Part shown: in pieces, positions 8,060-16,257 of the stretch
Numbering within the stretch: the first letter of the stretch is position 1
How the letters are laid out: each line of letters begins with the position of its first letter
Assembly (NCBI RefSeq): GCF_000346485.2
Contig: NZ_KQ976354.1
Coordinates: forward strand, 4,243,436-4,307,435
Direction: 5' to 3'
Length of the DNA: 64,000 bases
DNA from: Scytonema hofmannii PCC 7110
GTDB taxonomy: Bacteria > Cyanobacteriota > Cyanobacteriia > Cyanobacteriales > Nostocaceae
Notes under the pieces: generated by a model
What the model was told of the DNA's origin: nothing
Databases searched by the model: none
The model's input: the letters and a program-made list of their open reading frames with translations, nothing else
Position numbers and translations under genes: made by a program

Positions 8060-8662
8060 ATGATGCAGGAAAGTATTTCTGATTTACAACAAGAAGCACA
8101 AAAATTTTCACCTCTAGAAGGTACGCCTACTATTGAAATTACTGCAACTACGGTTAATGCAAACTCCGAACAATCCCTAGTTCCTTTGGAATCTCCTGTA
8201 GATAAAAAATCTTTACAGTTGGAAGCTACAGTCAAAGAGTTAAGGGAAGCCTTAGATAAAGCAAGGCAAAATGAAGTCAGTTTTCAAGAAAAAATTATTG
8301 ATTTGCAATCCGCTTTACTAAAACAGAAAGAATTATCGGAACACCTGAAATCGGAAGTCGAAGAAGCTAAAAATGCAGCGATTCATCTGGCACAAGCTAA
8401 TTCTAAGCTAACTGAAGAAATCAGTGTTTTAAAACAAGAAAAGCCACCTGTTCAAGCATCAGCACAACCAGCAGCACGAGGAACTATCCAACAATCGGTA
8501 AAATCAGAACAAGGCACTATTCAACCATCGCCAAAACCGGATAAAGGAATTATCCAACCATCAATTAAATATAGAAAATCATATACAATTCCAAAATTGC
8601 CCGATCGGCCAAAAGATGAGTCTGTTGAAAATACTAATTCTCAAATGTGGTTGCTGGACTAG
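8060..8662 (+). CDS. coiled-coil hypothetical protein (200 aa)
   Basis: A soluble 200-residue protein whose central part (about residues 48-125) is a long heptad-patterned coiled coil (LEATVKELREALDKARQNE…LKSEVEEAKNAAIHLAQ). The C-terminal region is low in complexity and rich in Gln, Pro and Lys, with a threefold GTIQ/GIIQ-PS repeat (GTIQQSVKSEQ, GTIQPSPKPDK, GIIQPSIKYRK). There is no signal peptide or membrane helix. I do not recognise a family. Convergent with the hydrolase gene, and separated from it by a hairpin. Confidence 0.7.
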   Translation: MMQESISDLQQEAQKFSPLEGTPTIEITATTVNANSEQSLVPLESPVDKKSLQLEATVKELREALDKARQNEVSFQEKIIDLQSALLKQKELSEHLKSEVEEAKNAAIHLAQANSKLTEEISVLKQEKPPVQASAQPAARGTIQQSVKSEQGTIQPSPKPDKGIIQPSIKYRKSYTIPKLPDRPKDESVENTNSQMWLLD

Positions 8663-8676
8663 TACTTCATGGGTCA

Positions 8677-8707
8677 GATCCCTGACTTCTTAAAAAAGTC
8701 GGGGATC
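8677..8707. terminator. bidirectional hairpin between convergent genes
   Basis: Inverted repeat GATCCCTGACTT / AAGTCGGGGATC (one G-T pair) around a TTAAAA loop, between two convergent genes. It belongs to a dispersed hairpin family also seen at 39457, 42025, 45175, 52501 and 59266. The downstream arm overlaps the hydrolase stop codon. Confidence 0.5.
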
Positions 8708-9591
8708 TAGCGAAATTCTAGAATATTTTGAGCTACGATCTGCGGTTGTTCTACATGAGGAACATGACCGCAATCTTCGATCCAGATCAGTTTGCTGTTG
8801 GGAATTGCTAGCTTAAATCTTTTAGCATCTCTAGTCCCTAAAATTTTGTCGGAATCTCCCCACAAAATGAGAGTTGGTTGCGCGATTTGTGATAGGGTTT
8901 TAAATCTAAATGCACTGTATCCACCACTTTTAGTAAAAGCAATCAAAGCTTTGTTCCAATCAGAGCATTCTAGGTGAAGTGATGCACATAGTTGGGAATC
9001 TAATGTTGCTAACTTTTTATTTTTGTAGGCAGTACGAGTTATACTTTGTCTCACTTTTGGATTGCGTAAAAACTCTGTTGCTAAATAGTCTAATGGTGGA
9101 AACATCAATTTGCCGATCGGCGGACTACCTACCAAACCCGTACTATCGATTAACACGAGCTTTTGAACCGCTTCGGGGTAGCTGAGGGTGAAATCAATGG
9201 CTGCTGCGCCCCCCATGGAAGCACCTACTAAGATAACAGGTTGGTTAATGAGGGTTTTCCAGAAATAATAGAGATGGGTTTTAATAGCACTAGGACTAAA
9301 CTTTATTCCTGCGGGTCTGTTTGTAAACCCAAATCCCAACAAATCTACTGCCCATGTCTCATTTTGCCATGCCAGTAGGGGGATGAGATGGCGGAATTCA
9401 AATACGGAACCATCAAAGCCGTGAATCAAGAGCAAAGGTATCCCTCCACTACCTTGCTGTACGTAGGTAGTGGCTATTGGTTGTGTGGTTAAGGGAGTTG
9501 CGATCGCAATCTGCTTGATGCTTTGAGCTAGAGCAATTGACGCAGGTTCTGTCAGTTGGCTAACGGTTGTAGGTAGAAAATTGGGAAACAT
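8707..9591 (-). CDS. alpha/beta-fold hydrolase
   Basis: The protein has the classic alpha/beta hydrolase layout: the oxyanion-hole motif LLLIHGFDGS, the nucleophile elbow GASMGGA (Ser), the acid in LILWGDSDKI (Asp) and the catalytic His in CGHVPHVEQP. The substrate is unknown; esterase, peroxidase-like or carotenoid/chlorophyll-related hydrolases all share this layout. I place the start at ATG 9591 (MFPNFLPTT), giving 294 residues. An upstream in-frame ATG at 9642 lies inside a heptamer repeat array and would encode repeat-derived residues. Confidence 0.85.
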   Translation of the reverse strand: MFPNFLPTTVSQLTEPASIALAQSIKQIAIATPLTTQPIATTYVQQGSGGIPLLLIHGFDGSVFEFRHLIPLLAWQNETWAVDLLGFGFTNRPAGIKFSPSAIKTHLYYFWKTLINQPVILVGASMGGAAAIDFTLSYPEAVQKLVLIDSTGLVGSPPIGKLMFPPLDYLATEFLRNPKVRQSITRTAYKNKKLATLDSQLCASLHLECSDWNKALIAFTKSGGYSAFRFKTLSQIAQPTLILWGDSDKILGTRDAKRFKLAIPNSKLIWIEDCGHVPHVEQPQIVAQNILEFR

Positions 9592-9629
9592 AAATTTTAT
9601 TTTACCATACACATACTTAGGCTGAAAAT

Positions 9630-9658
9630 GGTCACTGGTCACTGGTCACTGGTCACTG
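9630..9658. repeat. heptanucleotide array (GGTCACT)n
   Basis: Four copies of GGTCACT lie between the hydrolase and SDR genes. The TCA at 9653-9655 is the reverse complement of the SDR stop codon, so the array supplies the TGA that ends the SDR gene. Confidence 0.95.
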
Positions 9659-10426
9659 TTTTCGGTCGATCAATGTTGCGCTAGCTTGGTCAACTGGCAT
9701 CAAAATGACTTCATTAATATTGACATGGGCTGGTCGAGTCACGCAGAAAAGTATGACATCAGCAACATCATCTGGAGTTAGGGGAGTGACTCCTTGGTAA
9801 ACCTTTTTGGCGCGTTCGGTGTCGCCGTGAAATCGGACTTCGCTAAATTCTGTTTCTACCATCCCAGGATCGACAGAAGTTACACGGATAGATGTACCCA
9901 ACAGATCTTGTTTTAAACCTTCAGTAATTGCTTTAACAGCAGCTTTCGTTCCACAGTAGACATTTCCGTTGGGATAGGTTTGATGTCCGGCGATAGAACC
10001 AATGTTGACCACATGACCGCGATCGCGACTCACCATTCCGGGAACAACAAAACGAGTTAAGTAGAGCAATCCTTTAATATTGGTATCAATCATTTCCTCC
10101 CAATCCTGAATATTGGCTTCATGGAACTTCTCTAAACCACGGCTCAGACCGGCATTATTGATTAATATATCGATATCAGACCACGGTGGAGGTAATTCGG
10201 AAATAACAGACTCTACTACCGCGAGATCGCGTACATCTAATTGTAAAGAATATATTTCAGTAGCAAAGTTTTTGTTGAGTTCTTCTACTAACTGCTGCAA
10301 GCGATCGAACCTTCGTGCAGCTAAAATAAGTTTTGCACCTGCACCTGCAAAGAATTTGGCGCAAGCAGCCCCTATGCCACTGCTTGCACCAGTAATTAAA
10401 ACGATCTGATTTTCAAGAGAAAGCAT
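9653..10426 (-). CDS. SDR-family oxidoreductase
   Basis: A 257-residue classical short-chain dehydrogenase/reductase. It has the Rossmann motif TGASSGIG (residues 12-19), the NNAG motif (ILINNAG), the catalytic Ser in NIGSIAG, and YCGTK (YxxxK). After the first strand, LILAARRFDRL has Arg residues typical of NADP preference. It most resembles the YdfG-type serine/3-hydroxy acid dehydrogenase group; the substrate cannot be assigned. The last codon and TGA stop overlap the heptamer array at 9630-9658. Confidence 0.9.
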   Translation of the reverse strand: MLSLENQIVLITGASSGIGAACAKFFAGAGAKLILAARRFDRLQQLVEELNKNFATEIYSLQLDVRDLAVVESVISELPPPWSDIDILINNAGLSRGLEKFHEANIQDWEEMIDTNIKGLLYLTRFVVPGMVSRDRGHVVNIGSIAGHQTYPNGNVYCGTKAAVKAITEGLKQDLLGTSIRVTSVDPGMVETEFSEVRFHGDTERAKKVYQGVTPLTPDDVADVILFCVTRPAHVNINEVILMPVDQASATLIDRKQ

Positions 10427-10444
10427 TTTTATTTATTCGTTATT

Positions 10445-10466
10445 GGTCACTGGTCACTGGTCACTT
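10445..10466. repeat. heptanucleotide array (GGTCACT)n
   Basis: Three copies of GGTCACT in the gap between the SDR start and the stop of the next minus-strand gene. Degenerate versions (AATGACCAATGACC) continue to about 10505. Confidence 0.9.
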
Positions 10467-10510
10467 GTTTAAGATAACCAATGACCAAGGACAAATGACC
10501 AATGACACAA

Positions 10511-11329
10511 CTATTGTTTCACGACTTGAAGCCGTTGAGTAATCATTGTCGTTCCTTCTCCGCGCATGACAACAGCAGAAATCCATTGGCTACCAGGAAC
10601 TGTTGGTGCGCGTCCAATTTTAAAAATTCCGCCAGAAGAAAGTAATTCCAAGTCTACTTGTGTAGGAGTTAGGTACTTCTCTGGCTTGATGGATTCTTCT
10701 AGCGCCGCCCCTAAAAGATAATCATCGCCAAGAGGTTCTTGAACAATTGCGTCTAGGTTATACTGCTGACCAACTTTGACTTGTTGGGGTAGCTTCAACT
10801 CAACTTGAGGTGGTTTGGCTCCAGAGGTTAGCAAAGTGCGCTCAGATAAGATGTCCTGACGCATAATTTTGCCACCTGTAATGCGCTGGCGCGATCTAAT
10901 TGTAGCTTTGAGAGCCATGTTATTACTGCTAGCGGAGGGAATTCCAGTAATATTGGTTACTGTTTCAGCAACGATCGCATTGCCCTCTGGTTTCCACGAT
11001 TGCAGCTGAGTGGTATATTTCAATTTTGGGTATCGCTGCCAAAGGCTCGTAAGAGCTTTTTCCATGCTTGGACGGGTTAAGCCATCACTGTGAGTGAAAT
11101 TAGGGCTGTAGAACTGAACAACTCCTTTGACATCACCTCGGCTGGCTGCAGTATCGACTTGTGTCAGTAAGCTTTGGAGTTCGGCTGGTGCATTTTGGAC
11201 TGTACTGGCTTGAGCGCATTTCAAACTGGTGAGTAAACCCAATGCCAGTAGGGAAATAGCTAGCAGGCGGCTGGGTTGGCGGTTGAGTAGAAAGGGAATC
11301 GGGTTACGCATTGGTGATAGGTTCGACAA
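10511..11329 (-). CDS. exported NTF2-like domain protein
   Basis: A 272-residue protein with an N-terminal signal sequence (basic start, hydrophobic LLAISLLALGLLTSL, cleavage likely after AQA near residue 42). The mature N-terminal half reads LLTQVDTAASRGDVKGVVQFYSPNF and resembles the SnoaL/NTF2-like cone fold used in many binding or scaffolding proteins. The C-terminal 100 residues look like a separate beta-rich domain (VELKLPQQVKVGQQYNLDA). Likely periplasmic; function unknown. An alternative start is Met7. Confidence 0.7.
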   Translation of the reverse strand: MSNLSPMRNPIPFLLNRQPSRLLAISLLALGLLTSLKCAQASTVQNAPAELQSLLTQVDTAASRGDVKGVVQFYSPNFTHSDGLTRPSMEKALTSLWQRYPKLKYTTQLQSWKPEGNAIVAETVTNITGIPSASSNNMALKATIRSRQRITGGKIMRQDILSERTLLTSGAKPPQVELKLPQQVKVGQQYNLDAIVQEPLGDDYLLGAALEESIKPEKYLTPTQVDLELLSSGGIFKIGRAPTVPGSQWISAVVMRGEGTTMITQRLQVVKQ

Positions 11330-11339
11330 TTTATCTACA

Positions 11340-11483
11340 GTAGGGGTAAACTAAATCTACTTAAAGCTATGCAATACGTAGAAATGTCATTAATTGCTGG
11401 TATCATCCAAACTGGTTACTGCCATGAGAGCGTTGTCGTTTAATTGGTTTAAACTTCCAGCCATTGGAGAGTGACCTAACTCG
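11340..11483 (-). other. 3' flank of the second tnpB-like gene; possible guide-RNA region
   Basis: About 140 noncoding bases lie immediately downstream of the second tnpB-like gene. Related TnpB systems make a guide RNA from this position, and the stretch holds the self-complementary GTTTAAAC. No terminal hairpin or repeat array was found, so the RNA is only an inference from gene order. Confidence 0.25.
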
Positions 11484-13049
11484 CTACCCCTGAGAGTGAT
11501 ACTTTTCCTCAAGTTTGAGTGCTTTCGCTTTAAATTTAGGTTTAAGCCACCCAAGATTTAATGCATCAGTCACTGACTTCCCAATAGAAGCTAAGTATCC
11601 CACAGTCCGAGTTAATAACTCAGATTCAACATGACTCGATTTCATATATCTAGTGATGTTGTTGTCTGTGGCTCGAACGCACAAATTTAATGCCGCGTTC
11701 AAATCGGCTTGGATTACATCCCCCGTAAAACGAGTAAAACGATCCCCTGAACGTGAACCTAATAGCGTTCCAGTCACAGAATCTGTTTGCGATGTATAAG
11801 CAGGATTCACTACCGATATTGTCGATCCTGTCTCCACAGAGATTTTCTCCAATGAAGCCTGTAATTCCCCTTTCATCCAAGAGTTCAGCTTGCGATTGAT
11901 GTGTTTTGCTTGGGCTTTCCCTTTGATTGGTTGGGTGAGATCCTCGCAAATGATATCGACGGGCGTTGTGATATTTCGTCGTAAATCAGAGCGAATAAAA
12001 TTTTTAATGGTTTCTTTCTCGCGTTTTAATTTCCGAGACTTTACTTTGTAACCTAAATTATTTTTGAGAATACGGTCAGCTTTTTGTGGAGCGTGTGATG
12101 CAATGCTTTCCCCAAAAGCTCTAATTCGATAACGATTGCGATTGGTCTTGGCAATGCGCTCGGTCTTTTCGGTCATCAATTTACCAAGACCTGGTGCAAT
12201 CGTTTTGCCCAATGATGTATAAAATCCTTCTGTGTAACCTTTGTCAATTCCCAATTTTTGAGTAGGTTTGCCGGAAGGTAGAATTAGCCAGAGCGATCTG
12301 GTACAATGTACCTCAAGTAATCGAAATTCATTACGAATGACTCGAATCTGACCCTTAATAATGTGACGGCATCTTAGTTTTAAGATTATTCTTTTACCAC
12401 GCTCCAGTCCTTGGATTTGCAACTCAACGGCATGACGATTAATCCGGTGACAGCTATAACCTAGATTTTGATACACTATTTGATTCCTGACGAATGTGTG
12501 TCCTCGTTGATATTGAGCGCGGAATTTACGATGAAGCCAATTGTCTTGAGTTGGATCTGTGTTTAATAACTCAAATAATCTATTTCGATCTATTTCAACT
12601 GAACAAGGTGGAAATAATTCCAAGGCTTTCTGCTTGAGTGCTTTCAGTTCATCTCCCTTTTTCTTATCTTTATTCTCTTCTACCCACTTCAATCGTTGTC
12701 GAGTATTGCTAGTTATGGGGTATTTGCGCCATATTTCCCGTATCAGAAAAACTTTAGCTGCTGACTGTTGTGCAGAAATTGCTTTCATGGTGTCATTAAC
12801 TGACCATTCCCATAATTTACTGGGTAGATTAACCTGTTCTGGTTTAATTATTGTTCTGATAATAGAATCTGCTTTTTTCCAATCCAATCCCCATCCTTGT
12901 AAGGAACCGAGTTTGTTATAAGTCAGGGATCTAGGGATGCCACACAAATGCATAATTCGGTCTACTTGTAATTCGTCAGAGCAAAAAACGACAGGAACGA
13001 CCTGAGTATAAGTGTATTCAGTTTGTCGTTGTTTTTTGCTCAAAGCCAT
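11484..13049 (-). CDS. TnpB/Cas12-like RuvC nuclease (521 aa)
   Basis: This large TnpB-type protein is unrelated in detail to the one at 5598-7001. RuvC-like catalytic residues are in order: Asp269 (KLGIDKGYTEG), Glu369 (DIICEDL) and Asp449 (DVIQADLNAALNL). The region between Glu and the last Asp (NPAYTSQTDSVTG…GSRSGDRF) has no zinc-ribbon Cys pairs. At 521 residues it is longer than typical TnpB (about 400) and within the range of small type V-U-like effectors of cyanobacteria. It has no tnpA neighbour, no visible terminal repeats and no CRISPR array. A 59-codon ORF is divergent 60 bp upstream. It could be a stand-alone RNA-guided nuclease, a remnant IS or a domesticated gene. Confidence 0.8.
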   Translation of the reverse strand: MALSKKQRQTEYTYTQVVPVVFCSDELQVDRIMHLCGIPRSLTYNKLGSLQGWGLDWKKADSIIRTIIKPEQVNLPSKLWEWSVNDTMKAISAQQSAAKVFLIREIWRKYPITSNTRQRLKWVEENKDKKKGDELKALKQKALELFPPCSVEIDRNRLFELLNTDPTQDNWLHRKFRAQYQRGHTFVRNQIVYQNLGYSCHRINRHAVELQIQGLERGKRIILKLRCRHIIKGQIRVIRNEFRLLEVHCTRSLWLILPSGKPTQKLGIDKGYTEGFYTSLGKTIAPGLGKLMTEKTERIAKTNRNRYRIRAFGESIASHAPQKADRILKNNLGYKVKSRKLKREKETIKNFIRSDLRRNITTPVDIICEDLTQPIKGKAQAKHINRKLNSWMKGELQASLEKISVETGSTISVVNPAYTSQTDSVTGTLLGSRSGDRFTRFTGDVIQADLNAALNLCVRATDNNITRYMKSSHVESELLTRTVGYLASIGKSVTDALNLGWLKPKFKAKALKLEEKYHSQG

Positions 13050-13109
13050 TTGACATTTCCCTTTGATGACTGCTATGTGTTACTATATTAACATATACAA
13101 TTAACGTCA

Positions 13110-13289
13110 ATGCCTTTCCAGAAAAATAACAAACAAGGTTTTGTGTCAAATGCCCCACTTGACCGCTCTGCATTGCAAATTAACCTCAAGCCGGGACTCA
13201 GAGAAAGAATCATGGCAATTCCCGATTGGAGGATTAAGCTACGAGAAGAATTAGAAATCTGGTTATCCAAATGGGAAAGCCAAGATTAA
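13110..13289 (+). CDS. small basic protein divergent to the TnpB/Cas12-like gene
   Basis: A 59-codon ORF (ATG 13110, TAA ending 13289). The N-terminal part is polar and basic (MPFQKNNKQGFVSN); then comes a strand-like SALQINLKPGLRERI and a helix KLREELEIWLSKW, a layout resembling ribbon-helix-helix proteins. It starts 60 bp from the divergent nuclease gene, the same arrangement as the pair at 7001/7072. A regulatory role on the shared intergenic region is an inference. murG follows about 95 bp downstream. Confidence 0.5.
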   Translation: MPFQKNNKQGFVSNAPLDRSALQINLKPGLRERIMAIPDWRIKLREELEIWLSKWESQD

Positions 13290-13383
13290 CCAGATTTGCA
13301 GAGATTTAAGGCTTACTGTTCAACCGCAAGGAAATTGTTTAATCTTAAGTTAATCTAGGTGCTTTTGGGGTAAAAAGGGTTAG

Positions 13384-14460
13384 ATGGCACATACTCCTGT
13401 ACGTTTATTAATAGCTGCTAGTGGAACTGGCGGACACTTGTTTCCCGCAATTGCCCTTGCCGAACACTTGAGCGATTATCAAATAGAATGGCTTGGTGTT
13501 CCGAATCGGTTAGAAACACAGTTAGTTCCCAAACAGTATCCCTTGAATACTATTTCAGTAGAAGGATTTCAGCAAGGTTTTGGGCTTGCCTCACTCAAGG
13601 TATTAGGCAAACTTATCGGTTCGGTTTTACAAGTTAGGAAAATCTTAAAACAGGGGAACTTTCAGGGAGTTTTGACGACAGGCGGTTACATTGCCGGACC
13701 GGCTGCGATCGCTGCACGTTCTTTAGGTTTGCCTGTTATTTTTCATGAGTCCAACGCCTTACCTGGTAAAGTGACTCGCTTTTTTGGACCTTGGTGTAAT
13801 GCGGTAGCAGTGGGGTTTGAAGTGGCGAGTCAGTACTTATCTCGCGCTAAAACTGTTTATACGGGAACTCCCGTGCGCTCCGAATTTTTAGATAAAACAA
13901 CTGCTGCGTCGCTGGATTTATCGATTCCAGAAGGAGTCCCTTTAATTGTTGTTTTTGGTGGTAGCCAGGGTGCTGTCGCTATTAATAAACTGGTGCGCCA
14001 GTCAGCCAATGCTTGGTTTGATGCAGGTGCTTGGATTGTCCATTTAACTGGTGACAAAGATCCAGAAGCAGAAAGTTTAAAGCATCCGCAGTATATTTGT
14101 TTACCATTTTATAATAATATGGCTGCGTTGTTGCGAAGGGCAAGCTTAGCAATCACTCGCTCTGGTGCTGGAAGTCTGACAGAAATGGCAGTTTGCGGTA
14201 CACCTGCGATTTTGATTCCTTATCCTTTTGCAGCAGAAGACCATCAAACGTATAATGCGGAAGTTTTTACCTCAGTTGGTGCAGCAATTATGTTTAAACA
14301 GTCAGATTTAACGGCTGAGGGTTTGCGTTCCAAAGTTTTAGATCTGTTGCAGAATCCAGAAGAATTACAAAAGATGGGGGAAGCCGCAAAAGCGATCGCT
14401 GTTCCCGATAGTGCGGACAGGTTGGCTCAGTTAGTTCGTGATGTTGTGGAAAAGAAGTGA
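13384..14460 (+). CDS. murG: undecaprenyldiphospho-muramoylpentapeptide beta-N-acetylglucosaminyltransferase
   Basis: MurG transfers GlcNAc from UDP-GlcNAc to lipid I to make lipid II, the peptidoglycan building block, on the cytoplasmic face of the inner membrane. It is a 358-residue GT-B protein. The N-terminal loop ASGTGGHLFPAIALAE (G-loop 1) and TTGGYIAGPAAIAA are canonical. The C-terminal UDP-GlcNAc site includes VFGGSQGA, the TRSGAGSLTEMAVCGTP region and PYPFAAEDHQTYNAE. ATG 13384 follows an AAAGGG purine run. Length and motifs are normal. Confidence 0.98.
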   Translation: MAHTPVRLLIAASGTGGHLFPAIALAEHLSDYQIEWLGVPNRLETQLVPKQYPLNTISVEGFQQGFGLASLKVLGKLIGSVLQVRKILKQGNFQGVLTTGGYIAGPAAIAARSLGLPVIFHESNALPGKVTRFFGPWCNAVAVGFEVASQYLSRAKTVYTGTPVRSEFLDKTTAASLDLSIPEGVPLIVVFGGSQGAVAINKLVRQSANAWFDAGAWIVHLTGDKDPEAESLKHPQYICLPFYNNMAALLRRASLAITRSGAGSLTEMAVCGTPAILIPYPFAAEDHQTYNAEVFTSVGAAIMFKQSDLTAEGLRSKVLDLLQNPEELQKMGEAAKAIAVPDSADRLAQLVRDVVEKK

Positions 14461-14553
14461 AAACAAGCTATTAGGTGGAGTTTATGACTACACTTATGTC
14501 TTGAAATATTTTCATCCTCCGTCAATATCTTGTAAAAAATTGCCCAAATAAAT

Positions 14554-14577
14554 CCCGCTCTCGTAAAGAAAAGCGGG
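14554..14577. terminator. possible terminator after murG
   Basis: A short 6-bp stem (CCCGCT 14554-14559 with AGCGGG 14572-14577) with a 12-nt loop lies about 95 bp after the murG stop. It lacks a good T-run, so support is weak. Confidence 0.3.
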
Positions 14578-14659
14578 GTATAAATCGTTTAATTATCCGA
14601 AATACCAACCTTACTTTGATTTGTAAAAATTTGAGTGAACAGTACTTATGCACCCAAGC

Positions 14660-14890
14660 TTAAGCTAAGCTTAATTTTCTTGCAAGATCCTCAGTCACAT
14701 ATTTCTCAAGATCAAAAACTGTCTTACTCGCAGTATCCAATACAAAACCAGTAGAACCGAAACTAACGCCGAAAACATCTAAGGGAAGACCAGCGATTCC
14801 ACCCTTTGTTGTATCAATCTCAGCATTTGTCAACTCTTGGATAGAACCAGTATCAACAGTATGCAATTGAGAAATTGTAATCTTAGCCAT
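14660..14890 (-). CDS. double-glycine-leader peptide (putative RiPP/bacteriocin-like precursor)
   Basis: A 76-residue peptide with a typical secretion leader. After MAKITISQLHTVDTGS comes the conserved IQELTNAEIDTTKGG; the ELxxxE…GG pattern matches double-glycine leaders cleaved by C39 peptidase-containing ABC exporters. Cleavage after Gly31 would release a 45-residue product beginning IAGLPLDVFGV. The product has no Cys, unlike most lanthipeptide substrates. No exporter or modifying enzyme is adjacent, so partners must be elsewhere. The gene stands alone between murG and a small membrane protein gene. Confidence 0.6.
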   Translation of the reverse strand: MAKITISQLHTVDTGSIQELTNAEIDTTKGGIAGLPLDVFGVSFGSTGFVLDTASKTVFDLEKYVTEDLARKLSLA

Positions 14891-15114
14891 GTTAAATGTA
14901 CTCCAAGTTTTGATGATGTATCTGGGATTTCATTTTTGTTTGCTCCCATTGCTCTAAACTGTTAATGACTTTCTGATTCCGGAGCTTTCAACATTACATA
15001 ATAGAAAAAAGTTCTGTAGTTATCCCCTAGAGAATAAGACATAAGTAGGTGGGCGGGAAAAACCTAACTATGTTAACATAAGTGATTACGAGAATAAATC
15101 CACTTAAGTAACAA

Positions 15115-15255
15115 ATGATATGGGTGCTCGTTGAAGGATATTCCTAACGCGTGAGCAAGACCGAACCCTGTTACCTAAGAACTGCGGATGTACCACAGAA
15201 AGTCAAAGACCGAGCAGAGGTAATCAGATTAAACGCATGGTTAGTACGCCCTTGA
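15115..15255. ncRNA. candidate structured RNA
   Basis: This stretch between two small genes has nested complementary segments forming a long rod: GGGTG 15122-15126 with CGCCC 15247-15251; CTAACGCGT 15144-15152 with ACGC and GTTAG (15233-15244, 3-nt bulge); CTGTTACCT 15168-15176 with AGGTAA and CAG (15218-15227, 1-nt bulge); and a tip hairpin CTGCGG/CCACAG (15182-15198). The spacing gives internal loops reminiscent of rod-like RNAs such as 6S RNA, but I do not recognise a family. The transcribed strand is unknown. Confidence 0.35.
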
Positions 15256-15341
15256 AAATAGCTGCTCACTTTGCTATCTAAGACTGAGAAGGGAGTAGTA
15301 TTATAAAATTGAAAGCCTTGGTCTTAAGTTAGATTGTTACG

Positions 15342-15572
15342 ATGTCTCAGAAAAACTCTATCAATCCTTGGAAATACAAACCTTGGTGGTGTCAACCATG
15401 GTCTATTCTTCTGACAGGTGTGACTGTAATTGGTGGGATTTGGGTATTATTTAGAACTATCTGGTTCACTCTTCTTGTCAGTATACCCATCATTGTATGG
15501 ATGGGATTTTTTTTGCTGATTTGGCCTCAATTAATGATTCGTAGCGGGATTTTGGAGTCACACCAAGAATAG
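15342..15572 (+). CDS. small two-helix membrane protein (DUF6737-like)
   Basis: A 76-residue protein with a Trp-rich start (NPWKYKPWWCQPWSILLTG), then two hydrophobic helices (about residues 22-42 and 44-62) and a short polar tail. The layout matches a small cyanobacterial membrane-protein family that I believe is DUF6737; its function is unknown. ATG 15342. The gene stands alone. Confidence 0.65.
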   Translation: MSQKNSINPWKYKPWWCQPWSILLTGVTVIGGIWVLFRTIWFTLLVSIPIIVWMGFFLLIWPQLMIRSGILESHQE

Positions 15573-15672
15573 CTGCGATCAGAATCTTGAACTATTGCCA
15601 TGATTGATAAGTTGAGATTGAGAGGTTGTTCGCGGCGGTGAAGCGGAACGTTATGCGGCTAAATTGCTGTCA

Positions 15673-16149
15673 CTACAGATCATCTTCGAGATAATTAGGT
15701 AATTCAAAACAGCGGGCATAGTTAAAGATTAAAGCTGTTTCGATGCGGGTCACTTCTGGTCTATTTGTAAACGTATCAAGAGCTAGATCTCTGAGATGTT
15801 GCGTGTCTCGAACAGCAACGTGCACTAGAAAATCGTATCGTCCAGCAATCAGATAAATTGCAATCACCTCTGGAATCTGCAAAACTTCAGCCTGAAAAGT
15901 TTCAACTACCTCTCGTCGGTGTTTGGTTAATTCAATAAAATAGATCGCTTGCAACCCAATACCTAATGCTTGAGTTTCCACATCTGCATGGATCCCCTTG
16001 ATAACCCCATCTTGAGAGAGCCGTCGCATTCGCTCAAGACAAGTAGATGGAGCTAACTCCACCTGTGTTGCTAGTTCTTTGTTGGAAAGCCGTCCATTAT
16101 TCTGTAACAACTGCAATAATTTGCGATCAATTCGGTCTAAGTTGCTCAT
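15673..16149 (-). CDS. Lrp/AsnC-family transcriptional regulator
   Basis: A 158-residue Lrp/AsnC regulator. The N-terminal helix-turn-helix reads LLQLLQNNGRLSNKELATQVELAPSTCLERMRRL and is followed by the hinge DGVIKG. The C-terminal RAM domain (about residues 65-150) includes IPEVIAIYLIAGRYDFLVHVA, which forms the effector-binding oligomer interface. It is transcribed divergently from the dioxygenase gene at 16258 with 108 bp between starts, so it probably controls that gene and itself, likely in response to an amino acid. The ligand is unknown. Confidence 0.92.
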   Translation of the reverse strand: MSNLDRIDRKLLQLLQNNGRLSNKELATQVELAPSTCLERMRRLSQDGVIKGIHADVETQALGIGLQAIYFIELTKHRREVVETFQAEVLQIPEVIAIYLIAGRYDFLVHVAVRDTQHLRDLALDTFTNRPEVTRIETALIFNYARCFELPNYLEDDL

Positions 16150-16257
16150 ATCTCTAAAGTTCCAAATATAATTCGGTTTTGTGAGTTTTAGAAAAAATAA
16201 TGTTATCTAAATAATAGACTTTTAAAAAGTATAGAGGATTTTGAGAGGGATAAAACG

